DNA of 28,427 bases from a virus. Of this stretch, positions 19,097-27,399 are shown piece by piece; positions within the stretch are counted from its first letter, which is position 1; each line of letters begins with the position of its first letter. Where the stretch lies: positions 1-28,427 of the IMG/VR virus record IMGVR_UViG_3300020463_002005, one strand, 5' to 3'. The notes under the pieces are model-generated. The model made no database searches and was not told the origin of the DNA. It saw only the letters and a list, made by a program, of their open reading frames with translations. The translations under genes were made by a program, and so were the position numbers.

Positions 19097-19273
19097 TTAC
19101 ATATTATTTTTTTTATCTTGGATTTCAGCTCGCTTTGCCTTTGCAAGTTTACCCATTTCACCTAGAGCTTTTCTTGCTCTAGCCGCGGCCGCTTTAGTAC
19201 CGCCTTCAAATTTTTCGTTCTCTGCAAGGTACGCTTCGTACTGTGCAACGATTTGTTCGTGAATTGATGACAT
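19097..19273 (-). CDS. Hc1-like small basic DNA-binding protein, 58 aa
   Basis: A short frame with AAGGAG about eight bases before ATG 19273. The product reads SSIHEQIVAQYEAYLAENEK, then FEGGTKAAAARARKALGEMG, then KLAKAKRAEIQDKK. The helical part with KxxAAxRARKAL and KLxKxxRxEI matches the histone H1-like Hc1 type found in chlamydiae and, as similar short forms, in marine phages and bacteria. It would bind DNA (or RNA) nonspecifically and might help compact or protect the phage or host chromosome. It lies in the nrd operon downstream of the 96-residue protein. Similarity is judged by eye. Confidence 0.72.
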   Translation of the reverse strand: MSSIHEQIVAQYEAYLAENEKFEGGTKAAAARARKALGEMGKLAKAKRAEIQDKKNNM

Positions 19274-19290
19274 CTTTATCTCCTTCTTTG

Positions 19291-19581
19291 TTAGTTAATC
19301 TTTATGCCGGTTGTTGATTCAATGTATTGGTCCGCCATTCCTTTTTCAGTCTTAGCAATAAAAACGACAGTTTGTAGATTAATATCTAGTTCACTATCTC
19401 GACCTACCGTAAAAGTAAATGGCACCATGCCAATTCCTTCTTTAGTTCCTGTAAGAGCCATTGGCTTCTTAACTTTCATTGAATCTTTTTCTTTTTTGAT
19501 TAAGCGACAAATAACTTCTTCACCTGCAACAGTTTTAAAACTAATTGTATCGCCTTCTTTATAACTTGTTTCTAATAACAT
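19291..19581 (-). CDS. Unknown small beta-rich protein, 96 aa
   Basis: I do not recognise a named family. The sequence alternates strands typical of a small beta-barrel: DTISFKTVAGEEVICRLIKK, DSMKVKKPMAL, MVPFTFTVGRD and NLQTVVFIAKTEKGMADQYI. The GEEVICRLI/DSMKVKKPMAL pair resembles the Sm-like strand pattern of LSm/Hfq proteins, and phages carry short proteins of this kind. That is a guess without a search. AGGA lies near the ATG. It follows glutaredoxin by one base, which places it in the nrd operon, but no redox Cys is present other than one Cys in the first strand pair. Confidence 0.6.
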   Translation of the reverse strand: MLLETSYKEGDTISFKTVAGEEVICRLIKKEKDSMKVKKPMALTGTKEGIGMVPFTFTVGRDSELDINLQTVVFIAKTEKGMADQYIESTTGIKIN

Positions 19582-19582
19582 A

Positions 19583-19864
19583 TTATCCTAAGCTCTCCCC
19601 TGTTCCATTCCATCCTGTTGAATCAATATAAGAAAGTAGTTGTTCGTACCCTCCTATATGTTGATCACCTATAAAAACTTGTGGAGCAGTTCTTGGTGCT
19701 GGCAATCCTTTTTCTTCAAAGAGTGCCATTAGTTCGCTTGGCTGAATGTCAGTGCCAAGTGTAAATGTTTTGTATTCGATTTGCATTTTATCAAATACAG
19801 CCTTTGCCTTCACGCATGAAGGACAATGTGGTTTGCTATAGATTACTACTTCTTGCAGTGTCAT
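19583..19864 (-). CDS. grx: Glutaredoxin, 93 aa
   Basis: A small thiol-disulfide carrier that probably re-reduces the ribonucleotide reductase encoded beside it. The CxxC site is Cys14-Pro-Ser-Cys17 in VVIYSKPHCPSC. The cis-Pro loop is TAPQVFIGD, and the GSH-binding GG is in HIGGYEQLL. The start is ATG 19864, which shares ATGA with the nrdB stop. A longer in-frame ATG at 19990 would put 42 residues inside nrdB and is rejected. The length is normal for glutaredoxin. The CPSC active site differs from the classical CPYC. Confidence 0.93.
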   Translation of the reverse strand: MTLQEVVIYSKPHCPSCVKAKAVFDKMQIEYKTFTLGTDIQPSELMALFEEKGLPAPRTAPQVFIGDQHIGGYEQLLSYIDSTGWNGTGESLG

Positions 19865-20964
19865 AGACTGAATCCTTTCAGTGATTCCTTGTCTACATCT
19901 TGTTTGATTCCGCCAATGATGTATGACTCTACTTCTGTTTCTTGTGGAGCCACTTGTAGTCCTGACGAACTTAACCAATGTTGTGTCCAAGGTAATGGGT
20001 TAGTATTAATAGGTCTATCAAACAATGTTTTATATCCAAGTGCTTTAAGTCTTTTGTTTGCAATCCATTCTACATAGTGATGCAATAGTTCTTCATTCAA
20101 ACCAATTATAGCACCATCTTTAAATAGATAGTTTGCCCAAGCCTTTTCTTCGTTAACACACTCTTGCCACATAGCTAAAACTTCTTCTTCACACTCTTTG
20201 GCAACACTTTGCATTTCAGGATCATCATTACCTTTCAACCAATGCTTCAATACATGTGTTGATAAGTTAAGATGAGTCGCTTCGTCACGTGCAATTAAAC
20301 TTATAATTTTTGCTGAACCTTCCATTACTTTAGATTCTGCAAATGCAAATGTACATGCAAAGGAAACATAAAAACGTAGTCCTTCTAATATATTTACATT
20401 CATCATAGCAAGGAACATCTTCTTTTTGACATCACGTAACGAACCTTCGCCTTTATGGAACCAAAGATCAGCCGCTTCAGTAAATGCATCATAGTTCTTT
20501 GTTACTGCTGTTGCTCTTTTTAAAATTTCTTTATCGTCTAAGATAGTATCAAATACTTCACTTGGATCTGGATACACATTTTTCATTATGTGTGTATAAC
20601 TTCTACTATGAATTGTTTCAAAGAAGTCCCAAGTAACAATACATCCTTCTAGTTCTGGTAAAGACACATACGGCAGAAAAGCTAAACTAGGACCACGTCC
20701 TTGTACACTATCTAAAAGTGTTTGGTATTTTAGATTACTTGTAAAGATATGTTTTTGCTCAGGTCTAAACAATTGATAGTCTGCTCTATCTTTTTGTAAA
20801 GAAACTTCTTCAGCTCTCCAAAAATAACCTAACATAGTTTGGTTAAGTTTATCAAACTCTGGAAATTTGAATACATCATATCTCTGTGTGTTCTGGTCTG
20901 GTCCAAAGAACATGGTGCTCTTTGTAAAGTCTACTTTTTCTTGATTAAATACTGTCTTAGCCAT
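19861..20964 (-). CDS. nrdB: Class I ribonucleotide reductase beta subunit, 367 aa
   Basis: It holds the di-iron/tyrosyl radical cofactor used by NrdA. All expected residues are seen: Asp85 (TLLDSVQGR), Glu116 and His119 with radical Tyr123 (FFETIHSRSYTHI), Glu194 (EGLRFYVSF), and Glu228 and His231 (ARDEATHL). This is a class Ia pattern closely matching E. coli NrdB. The C-terminus, with EVESYIIGGIKQDV and a final GFSL, has the form of the peptide that docks on NrdA. Its own extended -10 promoter lies just upstream (20994-21022), so it can be expressed apart from nrdA. The ATG is preceded by AGAGGA. Confidence 0.97.
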   Translation of the reverse strand: MAKTVFNQEKVDFTKSTMFFGPDQNTQRYDVFKFPEFDKLNQTMLGYFWRAEEVSLQKDRADYQLFRPEQKHIFTSNLKYQTLLDSVQGRGPSLAFLPYVSLPELEGCIVTWDFFETIHSRSYTHIMKNVYPDPSEVFDTILDDKEILKRATAVTKNYDAFTEAADLWFHKGEGSLRDVKKKMFLAMMNVNILEGLRFYVSFACTFAFAESKVMEGSAKIISLIARDEATHLNLSTHVLKHWLKGNDDPEMQSVAKECEEEVLAMWQECVNEEKAWANYLFKDGAIIGLNEELLHHYVEWIANKRLKALGYKTLFDRPINTNPLPWTQHWLSSSGLQVAPQETEVESYIIGGIKQDVDKESLKGFSL

Positions 20965-20993
20965 TTGTTTTTATTTCCTCTATATCTGTATGT

Positions 20994-21022
20994 AGTATAA
21001 CATTGTTTAGGTGCAAAGTCAA
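20994..21022 (-). promoter_or_regulatory. Promoter for nrdB-grx, just after the nrdA stop
   Basis: AAAGGTTGACT with -35 TTGACT (21017-21022), a 17-base spacer and TATACT (20994-20999) preceded by TGT (extended -10), minus strand. It shares GGTTGAC with blocks A-C but lacks their CCAAAATA. Confidence 0.75.
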
Positions 21023-21025
21023 CCT

Positions 21026-23335
21026 TTAAATTGCACATGCTTCGCAATGTTCCTCATATTCCTCATCTGTACCTGCGAACTCTTCTCTATTTACAGGCTG
21101 TTTTACTTCTTCTACCACATCACCATCTGTTTTATAATCGTATGTGTTTTGATAGTACGAAGTTTTCCATCCGTACTTATACGTATTCAGTAAATCTTTC
21201 ATCATAATACTCATAGGCACTTCATTATTTTCAAAGTGTGTAGGATTATAACTCCAGTTACCACTAATAGCTTGATCAAAGAACTTCTGCATCATTGCTA
21301 CTATATTAATATAACCTTCATTGCTAGGCATATCCCATAACAAAGTATAATACTGTTTTAATGTGTTATACTGCGGAACAACCTGCTTAAGAGGCCCTTT
21401 CTTGGACTTTTTAACGGACAAGTATCCTCTAGGAGGCTCAATGCCATTTGTTGCGTTCGACACAACGGAACTGCTCTCCGAAGGCATTTGTGCGGACAAT
21501 GTGCTGTGCCTAAGACCGTGTTGCTGTATGTCCTTGCGTAAAGAATCCCAATCATAATGTAATTTAAAGTCTCCTAATTCGTCGATATCTTTTTTATATG
21601 TGTCTATAGGAAGTATACCGTCACTATATTTGGTATGTTCAAAGTACGTACATGGACCACGCTCTTGTGCTAGTTTATTACTTGCTTTCAACAAATAGTA
21701 TTGAAAGGCTTCTGATAGATCATGTACTTTCTTCCAAGCTCTTTTATGACTATATGATAGTTGATGTCTAGCTAGATAATGAGCAAGCCCAATATAACCT
21801 ATACCTAAACTGCGTCTTGCCTTTGTGCTAATCTCCGCCGCTTGAATAGGATATCTTTGATAGTCAATAATTTCTTCTAATGCTCTTACTGCTAGTTCGC
21901 ATAATTCTTCTAAGTCATCAAGTTCTTTAAGGGTTCCTACATTAATAGCACTCAGGATACATAATGCAATCTCACCTTCTTGGTCGTCTATATGATTAAG
22001 TGGTTTAGTAGGTAATGTAATCTCTTGACATAAGTTACTCATATATACTTTATCTTTAAATGAACTGTGTGTATTACAATGATCTACGTTCATAATATAG
22101 ATACGTCCTGTTTCAGCACGTTCTTTAATTAATGCACTAAACAGTTCCATAGCGGGAATAGAACGTTTTTTTATTGAAGTTGCTCTTTCATATTTTTCGT
22201 ATAGCTCTTGGAATTCTGCAGGGTCGCCAAAGTATGCTTCATATAATCCTGGCACATCATGTGGCGAGAAAAGACTTATATTGCCGCTGGTTAACAATCT
22301 TTCATACATAGTTTTATTAAGCTGAATAGAATAATCTAACTTACGTACACGATTGTCTTCTGTTCCTTTGTTGTTCTTTAGTACAAGGATGTCTTCAATC
22401 TCTTGATGCCAAAAAGGAAAATGTGTTGTAGCACTTCCGCCACGTACACCATTTTGTGTACAACATCTTACAGTTGCTTCGAATTTTTTAAGGAACGGAA
22501 CCACACCTGTGTGTGCTACTTCTCCTCCCCTGATTTTTGAGTTGACTCCTCTGATACGTCCTGTGTTAATACCGATACCAGCTCTTTGAGCTGTGTATCT
22601 ACCGATGGACATGTCCGACGCAAAGATCGAATCAAGTGTGTCGTCACTGTCAACGAGAACACAAGAGGCAAACTGCCTAACTGGAGTACGCACTCCGGCC
22701 ATGACTGGCGTTGGGATATTGATTTTAAATAGTGAAGTCGAGTCATAGTATCTCCTTACATAATGTAACCTATCTTCTTTTGGATAGTTGGCAAAGAGTG
22801 TTGCCGCAATCATCATATACATATGTTGTGGAGTTTCAAATAACTCTCCGCTTGATCTATCTTGGACAAGATACTTGTCCACAACCTGACGCAGACCTGC
22901 GTAAGTAAAGTTCTCATCACGCTTGTGATGGATGTATGAATCTAGTTTTGCAAACTCATCGTCAGTGTAACTATCTAGTATTGCACTATCATATACACCA
23001 CGATCAATATTTTTCTTAATCATTTCTTTTAAAGTAATCTTTTCGAAGCCACCATAAACATCTTTGTATACACCATACAATAATAAACGTGCCGCGGCAT
23101 ATTGATAGTTAGGTTGTTCTAATGTAATTAGATCATTTGCCGATCTAACTAATAAATCTTGTATTTCTCTTGATTTCATGCCTTCTGCAAATTGAATACC
23201 TGCATTCATTTGGATTAAACTACTGCTTACTCCTGCTAGGCCTTCACATGCGAAGTTTACTACTTTGTGGATTTTTTGTATATCTAATGGAACCAGTGTT
23301 CCATCTCGCTTTAAAATATTAAGGTTTGCTTTCAT
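21026..23335 (-). CDS. nrdA: Class I ribonucleotide reductase alpha subunit, 769 aa
   Basis: It reduces ribonucleoside diphosphates to deoxy forms for phage DNA synthesis. The N-terminal ATP cone is present (LNILKRDGTLVPLDIQKIHK, residues 5-24), so allosteric control of overall activity may be kept. The redox pair is Cys225 (QFASCVLVD) and Cys459 (IALCILSA). The thiyl radical site is Asn434-x-Cys436-x-Glu438 in SNLCQEITLPTKP. The C-terminal CEACAI carries the tail Cys pair re-reduced by glutaredoxin. The length (769) matches E. coli NrdA (761), with no intein or intron. The region before the ATG is short, with a weak Shine-Dalgarno. It heads the nrdA-nrdB-grx run. Confidence 0.97.
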   Translation of the reverse strand: MKANLNILKRDGTLVPLDIQKIHKVVNFACEGLAGVSSSLIQMNAGIQFAEGMKSREIQDLLVRSANDLITLEQPNYQYAAARLLLYGVYKDVYGGFEKITLKEMIKKNIDRGVYDSAILDSYTDDEFAKLDSYIHHKRDENFTYAGLRQVVDKYLVQDRSSGELFETPQHMYMMIAATLFANYPKEDRLHYVRRYYDSTSLFKINIPTPVMAGVRTPVRQFASCVLVDSDDTLDSIFASDMSIGRYTAQRAGIGINTGRIRGVNSKIRGGEVAHTGVVPFLKKFEATVRCCTQNGVRGGSATTHFPFWHQEIEDILVLKNNKGTEDNRVRKLDYSIQLNKTMYERLLTSGNISLFSPHDVPGLYEAYFGDPAEFQELYEKYERATSIKKRSIPAMELFSALIKERAETGRIYIMNVDHCNTHSSFKDKVYMSNLCQEITLPTKPLNHIDDQEGEIALCILSAINVGTLKELDDLEELCELAVRALEEIIDYQRYPIQAAEISTKARRSLGIGYIGLAHYLARHQLSYSHKRAWKKVHDLSEAFQYYLLKASNKLAQERGPCTYFEHTKYSDGILPIDTYKKDIDELGDFKLHYDWDSLRKDIQQHGLRHSTLSAQMPSESSSVVSNATNGIEPPRGYLSVKKSKKGPLKQVVPQYNTLKQYYTLLWDMPSNEGYINIVAMMQKFFDQAISGNWSYNPTHFENNEVPMSIMMKDLLNTYKYGWKTSYYQNTYDYKTDGDVVEEVKQPVNREEFAGTDEEYEEHCEACAI

Positions 23336-23365
23336 CTTACTTCACTTTCTTTAATTAAAAAATAT

Positions 23366-23791
23366 TTAGTGTAGCGGAGGCAAGTGTACCACCTTTTGTG
23401 ATACAATGCTTTGCGGTATTGAGTTGCTTGATGATACTTCTTCGTTATATCCTAAAACAATACTTCCGTCCAAATACACTAGGTACATGTTTACGTCTTT
23501 TTCTATGTCCTTACTGATATGTATCTCCACCTTTGCATCACTAAAACGATCTGTTAACTGTAACGTATAGGCGCATAATAGTGCAATTTCATACTCAGTA
23601 AATGACTTGTTCTCAATCAAGTGCCACGGAAGTGTTACGCTCTCAGGATCCCATGGATTCTGTTTGCGACTGCTCCTTGGTAGTCTTTTAATAAAATCAT
23701 TTAGTACCCGAAAAGGTTCATAAGCTGACTCTAAGTCTTCTCTTAATTCTTTCCAGACTCGTACTTTGTCTTCAAATTTTAATTCATGCAT
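23366..23791 (-). CDS. Unknown soluble protein, 141 aa
   Basis: No family is recognised. It begins MHELKFEDKVRVWKELREDL, followed by a helical region (FRVLNDFIKRLPRSSRKQNP), then SVTLPWHLIENKSFTEYEIA and VYLDGSIVLGYNEEV. It has no signal or membrane segments. The ATG shares one base with the tail fibre stop (TAATG), so it is probably translationally coupled to the fibre. It might be a fibre chaperone or assembly factor, as such genes often follow fibre genes in T4-like phages, but nothing in the sequence proves it. The 30-base gap to nrdA is AT-rich. Confidence 0.6.
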   Translation of the reverse strand: MHELKFEDKVRVWKELREDLESAYEPFRVLNDFIKRLPRSSRKQNPWDPESVTLPWHLIENKSFTEYEIALLCAYTLQLTDRFSDAKVEIHISKDIEKDVNMYLVYLDGSIVLGYNEEVSSSNSIPQSIVSQKVVHLPPLH

Positions 23792-25407
23792 TAACTTCGA
23801 ACTTTGATTTTGTAGTTAAACTCACCTTGATCATTTGTAGTAGAGTTTAACATAGAAACTATGATCGTGTCAACCCCTAAATTACCATCTGTGTTAACAG
23901 TTGCGGCAGTAAAGGTTAAGGAATTTTCGTAGTTGCTATCACCCTGATACGAGAAGTCATCTACAAAACTTAACGCATTGGTTGCAACATCAAGCATAAA
24001 AGACATAGTTCCTGTCCTTCTTGCGTTAACAATATTACTTGAATATTGGTATTCAATGTCGTAAGTTCGACTGTAGTCACCTGGGAGTCTAAAGAAGTAA
24101 GTGGACGAGGATGCCTCTTGGACTTCTAGACTATTAAGGCCGCCAAGTGTAGCGTTTACTTTGCCTTTTATTTCAGATACGTATTTGTATGTTGAAATAT
24201 ATGTTTGGTTGTATCCTAAGTCAGCCGTTCTAGCAAAATAGTCTTCAACACTATTATTACCTGGCCTATTAAAATCAATAACACTATATTGTGCATTACC
24301 TTCGTTACCTCCAACATTACCTACACTCTCAAAAGTATTGTGTGAACTTGTGTTGTTTGTACCTTGTGTAATAACAATAGCTTCTTTGTCAATGCTAATA
24401 AACTGTGAATAACTTATAGAATTTTTACAAGGTGCTGTTACTTGACCTTGAGCTCCTAAGGCTGTGCCTTCTCCAAACATTACACCATGTCCTAAGTTTT
24501 CAAAATGACTGCAATGCCAATGATTGCCATAAATGTCATCATCACTAGCAATACCAACACCTAACCCACTAAAGTGAATGTGATCGAACTTGTTCTTCTG
24601 TGTGCATACTAATGAACTTAATGATTCTAATTCCATTCCTGCGTTGGCTGTATTAATTGCTGTTCCTGTTGTCCATGGTCCTACAATTTTAATTTCTTTA
24701 AAGTTACTCATCTTACAACTTTGTAATTTAATTGCAGGATCGGCTGTAGATACAGTTGTAACAGTAAATCCTTCTAAATGGATATTACTTGCTTGGTTTA
24801 ATGTTGTACTTGAACTATCGTTAGCATAGTTACCTGGTGTGCTTGAACTGTTTACTGTTTGGAATACAGGAGCATTACTGGTCATTGAAAATTTAGTTTT
24901 GTCAACACCGTCACCATAAATTGTTGTATAAGGTGGAATATAAATTGTAGCTGAAACTTTGTAAAGTCCTGCAGGAATATATAATCTTACACGACTTTGC
25001 TCTGTGCCTTTAGTTGAACTGTTAATATACAGTTGATCAATAGCTCTTTGTATTGCTACAGTTTCGTCTGTTGCTCCGTCACCTGTAGCACCAAAAGATT
25101 TAATATTTACAATCTCGTCTAGTCTACTTTGTAATGTTCTTTTTATAGGAGCAGTTGCACTAGAACCAGTCTGTACACTAACACCATTTAAATATGTATA
25201 TGAATTTGCAAGTGAAAATAAATCATCATGCTCTGTAATAATTTTTGTGTTACCTACTGCTGGTGAACCTTCTGCAACACTGCCGTTACCAATATATAAT
25301 GCACGATTGTCAACTGCCCAACCAAATTCACCTCCAGCTAATTGTGGAATACCGTTTGTGCCCTTACCACGTCTAACTTGGATTCTTGAAATTTGTACGA
25401 CTGCCAT
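23791..25407 (-). CDS. Tail fibre/tailspike with pectate-lyase-like beta helix, 538 aa
   Basis: Residues 1-55 (VVQISRIQVRRGKGTNGIPQ, then GGEFGWAVDNRALYIGNG) match the N-terminal domain of phage major tropism determinants, which attaches fibre proteins to the virion. Residues about 100-330 match the pectate lyase superfamily fold of tail spikes: NIKSFGATGDGATDETVAIQ, then YIPAGLYKVSATIYIPPYTT and IYGDGVDKTKF. The beta helix is rich in Asn, Ser and Thr. The C-terminal ~130 residues form beta structure ending YKIKVRS. Binding or cleaving a host surface glycan is the likely role. A late promoter (25428-25435) and AAGGAG precede the ATG, as expected for a virion protein. Confidence 0.82.
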   Translation of the reverse strand: MAVVQISRIQVRRGKGTNGIPQLAGGEFGWAVDNRALYIGNGSVAEGSPAVGNTKIITEHDDLFSLANSYTYLNGVSVQTGSSATAPIKRTLQSRLDEIVNIKSFGATGDGATDETVAIQRAIDQLYINSSTKGTEQSRVRLYIPAGLYKVSATIYIPPYTTIYGDGVDKTKFSMTSNAPVFQTVNSSSTPGNYANDSSSTTLNQASNIHLEGFTVTTVSTADPAIKLQSCKMSNFKEIKIVGPWTTGTAINTANAGMELESLSSLVCTQKNKFDHIHFSGLGVGIASDDDIYGNHWHCSHFENLGHGVMFGEGTALGAQGQVTAPCKNSISYSQFISIDKEAIVITQGTNNTSSHNTFESVGNVGGNEGNAQYSVIDFNRPGNNSVEDYFARTADLGYNQTYISTYKYVSEIKGKVNATLGGLNSLEVQEASSSTYFFRLPGDYSRTYDIEYQYSSNIVNARRTGTMSFMLDVATNALSFVDDFSYQGDSNYENSLTFTAATVNTDGNLGVDTIIVSMLNSTTNDQGEFNYKIKVRS

Positions 25408-25427
25408 TATATGCTCCTTATTTTATA

Positions 25428-25435
25428 TATTTATC
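25428..25435 (-). promoter_or_regulatory. T4-type late promoter for the tail fibre
   Basis: The minus strand reads GATAAATA. It overlaps the TAA stop of the nuclease gene and lies 21 bases before the fibre ATG. As a virion-protein promoter it supports the late-promoter assignment elsewhere. Confidence 0.6.
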
Positions 25436-26117
25436 CATGTTTGTCGTAATACTGATATACTCTATCCCACCATTTTTGTTCCCATTTATCAAATTCGTCT
25501 GGCCATAAGTCAAACTGTTGATATTGTAGGTCTCTTGAACACATAAACACATGTCCTTCACGTATATTAGTGCCAAATACTTCGTTGTGAGCGAGAGCAT
25601 AGGCTGTGAGCTGTAAGTAATAGTCCTCTACCCATTCTGCTTTTTTAGGCTTGTTTGTTTGCTTAAAGTCCATAATAGCTGGATTATTATCGTATGTACC
25701 TACAAGGTCAGTAGTGCCTGCATATATTTTAGGATGATATAAGTTTACTTCACAACCCCATATCTCTGTTACATGACTTTCTAGTACATTCTCTCTAATT
25801 TGACTAGCCATCTTGTGTGCTTGTTGAGCATACGGATTAGAACCAGGTGTAGGCCAATTAGGATATTCTGCTATATAATCTTCTAAATATTTGTGCATAC
25901 GTGTACCAACACTGGCCGCTTCAGTAACAATTTCTTGTGCTTTTTGTTCGCCTACTCGCTTACGCCAAGCAATTAAATGGGTCTTATCTTTCGTTTTATC
26001 AAGGATCGTTGTAACACTTGCGACAGCATTACCATCGGGACAAGCATACAAACGCTTGCCATCTACTTGCTTTCGCTTAATTTCTTTGTAATCGTACTTC
26101 TCTGTAATCAAACTCAT
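25431..26117 (-). CDS. PD-(D/E)XK (RecB-like) exonuclease, 228 aa
   Basis: Motifs of the RecB/Cas4/MGME1-type nuclease fold are in order: His75 in GTRMHKYLEDY, Glu123, Asp137 in AGTTDLVG, Asp150-x-Lys152 in AIMDFKQTNKP, and Gln169 with Tyr173 in LQLTAYALAHNE. These form the metal site and the QxxxY motif. Similar stand-alone exonucleases are common in T4-like marine phages and are thought to act in DNA processing or host DNA breakdown. AGGAG lies before ATG 26117, and the gene follows the metalloprotease by 8 bases. There is no Cys cluster, so it is not an Fe-S Cas4. Confidence 0.88.
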   Translation of the reverse strand: MSLITEKYDYKEIKRKQVDGKRLYACPDGNAVASVTTILDKTKDKTHLIAWRKRVGEQKAQEIVTEAASVGTRMHKYLEDYIAEYPNWPTPGSNPYAQQAHKMASQIRENVLESHVTEIWGCEVNLYHPKIYAGTTDLVGTYDNNPAIMDFKQTNKPKKAEWVEDYYLQLTAYALAHNEVFGTNIREGHVFMCSRDLQYQQFDLWPDEFDKWEQKWWDRVYQYYDKHG

Positions 26118-26125
26118 TCTATCTC

Positions 26126-26653
26126 CTAGTGTGTGTTACCAAACGGTCCATAATGTCTGTCACACATTGTAACAAATACCACAAACAATGGGTCGTTCTT
26201 CTGTTCAGGATCTATGCCCTGTTGGTCTATCCATTTGTCTTGTAATTCGAAAGCGTCTATTTCTAATGCTTGTTTACATTCAGCACGTTCGTATTCTCCA
26301 TCGTAATATTGTACAAAGTGTACCAATTCATGTAGCAAGACTACTTCAAAGAAATGATCTTCAACCATATATTCTGTAACCTTATTAGATACTACAATTA
26401 GATTTTGATCATGATCATAGTAACCTGCTATGTTACAATCATCGTGTGATTCTGCATCAGGATATATTGTTTCACATACTGTTTGTGGGTCTTGACGTAT
26501 TACTTGCGGATAAGGATCTCCGTAATATTCGAATCTACTATTATCAACTATCCATTGCACCATAGACTCTACTGTATGGTTGCCATGTGTTGCATTTACA
26601 GGATGACAAAATCCTAATGGTAACAATAATGTTATTAAAAAAATTCTATACAT
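26126..26653 (-). CDS. Secreted zinc metalloprotease-like protein, 175 aa
   Basis: ATG 26653 is chosen (GGAAG at proper spacing; 8-base overlap with the hemC stop); ATG 26659 adds two residues. A signal peptide (MYRIFLITLLLPLGFCHPVN, cleaved near NA-TH) precedes the catalytic segment FFEVVLLHELVHFVQYYDGE. His108-Glu109-x-x-His112 would bind zinc, and a Glu in ERAECKQALEIDAF can be the third ligand, as in gluzincins. Cys60 and Cys73 may pair. The short length and export point to periplasmic action. Substrate unknown. It lies between hemC and the nuclease gene and may be co-transcribed with the hem genes. Confidence 0.75.
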   Translation of the reverse strand: MYRIFLITLLLPLGFCHPVNATHGNHTVESMVQWIVDNSRFEYYGDPYPQVIRQDPQTVCETIYPDAESHDDCNIAGYYDHDQNLIVVSNKVTEYMVEDHFFEVVLLHELVHFVQYYDGEYERAECKQALEIDAFELQDKWIDQQGIDPEQKNDPLFVVFVTMCDRHYGPFGNTH

Positions 26654-27398
26654 GTTCATCTTCCGTATAATAAACTGCTTCTAGCTTTATAGGATTACTG
26701 CCTGTTGCATGACCTGCAACTCTAGTATGACAATCTCCTGCTATGCCTTTGAGTAATGCTCTTTCTAATTTTGCTTGAGCATATGTTAATTTGTGGTTTA
26801 CTTTACTTACAATATCATTTGTTTTTGTATCGCCTTTGCGAGTCTGTAAAGCAATTATACCTTGTCCAACTGCTGGAACAATAGGTAATCTTGTGTATTC
26901 TCTTTTAATACCTAATGCATCTAATCCTGCTTCAGCTAGGACAATAGCATCATATTCTCCTGCATCTAATTTTGCAAGCCTAGTATCTATGTTACCTCTT
27001 ATAGGTTTTATTTGCACATGATGGTTTTCATATAGTTGTTCTAATTGTGCTTTACGTCTAGGACTACTTGTGCCAATAATAAAATTCTCTGATACTTTTC
27101 CTATTAGGACATCATAAGGCCTTGCACGTTCTAACACTGCACAAATATGTAAGTCTGGGTGTTCAATATCGCCGGGCATATCTTTCAAACTATGTACTGC
27201 AACATCTACAATACCTTCTGCTAATGCATATTCAATAGCATTGCAAAATACACCTTTGCCTCCAATCTCATGTATAGGAGTGTCAGGATGTAAGTCTCCA
27301 TCAGTTTTTATTATTTCTATTTCTCCTACACCTAATGCATCGATTGCTTTTTGAGCATATGCTAAGGCTAACTTACTACCACGAACACCTATTTTCAT
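26646..27398 (-). CDS. hemC: Porphobilinogen deaminase (hydroxymethylbilane synthase), 250 aa
   Basis: It joins four porphobilinogens into hydroxymethylbilane, the linear precursor of heme. Motifs are MKIGVRGSKLALAYAQK, GGKGVFCNAIEYAL, DVAVHSLKDMP with catalytic Asp73, GTSSPRRKAQL with Arg114/Arg115, RGNIDTRLAKLDAGEYDAIV, and AGDCHTRVAG with Cys223. That Cys is the dipyrromethane-cofactor attachment (Cys242 in E. coli). All key residues are kept. The protein is about 60 residues shorter than E. coli HemC (313). The loss is in the C-terminal domain 3, which is cut to a short strand set ending TEDEHV. Activity is plausible but not assured. It follows hemF by one base. Confidence 0.93.
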   Translation of the reverse strand: MKIGVRGSKLALAYAQKAIDALGVGEIEIIKTDGDLHPDTPIHEIGGKGVFCNAIEYALAEGIVDVAVHSLKDMPGDIEHPDLHICAVLERARPYDVLIGKVSENFIIGTSSPRRKAQLEQLYENHHVQIKPIRGNIDTRLAKLDAGEYDAIVLAEAGLDALGIKREYTRLPIVPAVGQGIIALQTRKGDTKTNDIVSKVNHKLTYAQAKLERALLKGIAGDCHTRVAGHATGSNPIKLEAVYYTEDEHV

Positions 27399-27399
27399 T

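Noticed and set aside
21026-23335. Intein or intron in nrdA, common in phages
   Set aside because: The frame is continuous, of normal length, and all motifs are uninterrupted.
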